A DNA stretch of 64,000 nt from Arthrobacter sp. Edens01 (GTDB taxonomy: Bacteria > Actinomycetota > Actinomycetes > Actinomycetales > Micrococcaceae). Below the pieces are notes generated by a model. It had not been told where the DNA came from, did no database searches, and was given only the letters and a program-made list of their open reading frames with translations. The stretch covers positions 1,040,300 through 1,104,299 of the forward strand of contig NZ_LKIU01000005.1 of NCBI RefSeq assembly GCF_001307035.1, in the 5' to 3' direction. Positions 62,718 to 64,000 of this stretch are shown piece by piece (position 1 is the stretch's first letter; each line of letters begins with the position of its first letter). Made by a program: the position numbers and the translations under genes.

Positions 62718-64000
62718 GTGTCAGTGCCGGAACAGTTCACCCTCATCGTCGACGGCGAAGAGACCACGGTGGATACTGGCACCACCGGTGCTCAGCTCTT
62801 TTTTGAGCGGCGCGAGGTCGTTGTCATGCGGGTTGACGGAGTCCTGAAGGACCTCGACACCCCGCTGGCTCCCGGCCAGAGCATTGAAGCCGTGACCATC
62901 GATTCCGAAGACGGCCTGAATGTGCTCCGCCACTCGACCGCCCACGTGATGGCCCAGGCCGTGCAGCAGCTGCGCCCGGACGCCAAGCTGGGCATCGGCC
63001 CGTACATCAAGGACGGTTTCTACTTCGACTTCGACGTCGCTGAGCCCTTCACACCCGAGGACCTGAAGACCCTCGAGAAGATGATGCAGAAGATCGTCAA
63101 CTCGAACCAGAAGTTTGCCCGCCGCGTGGTCAGCGAAGAAGAAGCCCGCGAGGCAATGGCAAATGAGCCGTACAAGCTCGAACTGCTCGGCAAGAAGGAC
63201 GGGGCCGACGAAGCAGGTGAAGGCGCGAACATCGAGGTCGGCGCCGGCGAGATCACCATCTACGACAACGTGGACCGCAAGTCCGGCGATGTTATCTGGT
63301 GCGACCTGTGCCGCGGCCCGCACCTGCCGAACACAAAGCTGATCTCGAATGCCTTCGCACTGACCCGTTCGGCTGCCGCCTACTGGCTGGGCAACCAGGC
63401 GAACCAGCAGCTGCAGCGCATCTACGGCACCGCCTGGCCCACCAAGGACGCCCTCAAGGCGTACCAGGAGCGCCTGGCCGAGGCCGAGCGCCGCGACCAC
63501 CGCAAGCTCGGCACCGAACTGGACCTGTTCTCCTTCCCGGACGAGCTCGGCTCCGGCCTGCCGGTGTTCCACCCCAAGGGCGGCATCATCCGCAAGGCCA
63601 TGGAGGACTACTCCCGCCAGCGCCACACGGAAGCCGGCTACGAGTTCGTCTACACACCGCACATCACCAAGGGCCACCTGTACGAGGTTTCCGGCCACCT
63701 GGACTGGTACCGCGACGGCATGTTCCCTCCCATGCACGTGGATGAGGTGACTGATCCCGAGACCGGCGAGGTCACCAAGCCCGGCCAGGACTACTACCTG
63801 AAGCCGATGAACTGCCCCATGCACAACCTGATCTTCCGCTCCCGCGGACGGTCCTACCGTGAACTGCCGCTGCGGCTGTTCGAATTCGGTTCGGTCTACC
63901 GCTACGAGAAGTCCGGCGTCATCCACGGCCTGACGCGCGTGCGCGGCATGACCCAGGACGACGCCCACATCTACTGCACCCGCGAGCAGATGAAGGACGA
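62718..64000 (+). CDS. thrS: threonyl-tRNA synthetase (partial, 3' end outside the window)
   Basis: The visible 427 residues hold the N-terminal TGS domain ([22 protein letters not shown]), the editing/SAD domain ([16 protein letters not shown], and [12 protein letters not shown]) and the start of the class II catalytic core: [15 protein letters not shown] with the zinc Cys, and motif 2 [15 protein letters not shown]...[16 protein letters not shown] 62718 follows AAGGAGA. No T-box leader is seen in the 69-bp gap after dnaE2. Confidence 0.96.
   Translation, partial: MSVPEQFTLIVDGEETTVDTGTTGAQLFFERREVVVMRVDGVLKDLDTPLAPGQSIEAVTIDSEDGLNVLRHSTAHVMAQAVQQLRPDAKLGIGPYIKDGFYFDFDVAEPFTPEDLKTLEKMMQKIVNSNQKFARRVVSEEEAREAMANEPYKLELLGKKDGADEAGEGANIEVGAGEITIYDNVDRKSGDVIWCDLCRGPHLPNTKLISNAFALTRSAAAYWLGNQANQQLQRIYGTAWPTKDALKAYQERLAEAERRDHRKLGTELDLFSFPDELGSGLPVFHPKGGIIRKAMEDYSRQRHTEAGYEFVYTPHITKGHLYEVSGHLDWYRDGMFPPMHVDEVTDPETGEVTKPGQDYYLKPMNCPMHNLIFRSRGRSYRELPLRLFEFGSVYRYEKSGVIHGLTRVRGMTQDDAHIYCTREQMKD

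Overview
The window is 64 kb of GC-rich, densely packed chromosome from an actinobacterium, most likely an Arthrobacter-like member of the Micrococcaceae. The evidence for this is: mycothiol-linked genes (S-(hydroxymethyl)mycothiol dehydrogenase and a mycoredoxin); class Ib ribonucleotide reductase nrdHIEF behind NrdR-type boxes; LexA boxes of the Gram-positive GAAC-N4-GTTC type; a DnaE2 error-prone polymerase; many GTG/TTG starts; and several -10-like boxes placed 6-8 nt upstream of start codons, as in leaderless actinobacterial transcripts. I saw no rRNA, insertion sequence, prophage or CRISPR array. Identifications come from motif recognition by eye, not from searches.

Layout. 0-1 kb: tail of a membrane protein, rsfS and two identical tRNA-Ala(GGC) genes closed by a strong terminator. 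1-15 kb: metabolic and envelope genes (saccharopine-dehydrogenase-like reductase, NUDIX protein with an NYN/PIN-like tail, lysoplasmalogenase, DHA2 exporter, sugar-lactone oxidase coupled to a PLP enzyme, MerR/TipAS regulator below a patatin lipase, front-end desaturase, APP1-type phosphatase, LysR with a FUSC exporter). 15-19.4 kb: nrdH-nrdI-nrdE-nrdF with its regulatory region and terminator. 19.4-31.5 kb: arfB, amine oxidase, a lipoprotein, a VanY-type peptidase, a RelA/SpoT-domain protein, oxidoreductases, CGNR regulator, YbaK-type deacylase, GNAT and a Na+/H+ antiporter.

31.5-34.7 kb holds a three-gene cassette transcribed leftward: a small helical WXG100/DUF6507-like protein, a 731-residue DUF1023 alpha/beta hydrolase with a long helical N-terminus, and a lipoprotein whose start overlaps the hydrolase stop. 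It resembles a type VII-secreted lipase with a lipoprotein partner. 34.7-39.7 kb is a DNA-damage block: LexA-boxed umuDC, a LexA box between an unknown gene and an SRAP (YedK/HMCES) gene, plus small regulators. A second SRAP gene lies at 47.9 kb, and a third LexA box precedes DUF6504-dnaE2 at 58.7-62.6 kb.

39.7-55 kb: aldo/keto reductase, thioesterase, lipoate-ligase-like protein, a winged-helix/X25 fusion, a frameshifted gene, the mycothiol detoxification cluster, MMPL exporter, chorismate mutase, a CoA transferase with apparently swapped domain order, and DUF2087 and DUF2776-like proteins. 55-58.6 kb: two tandem, translationally coupled DHA2 exporters. The window ends inside thrS.

The best candidates for new biology are the type VII-like lipase cassette, a UmuD whose catalytic lysine position is arginine, the winged-helix/X25 fusion, the apparently permuted CoA transferase and the LexA-controlled unknown gene at 38.5-38.9 kb.
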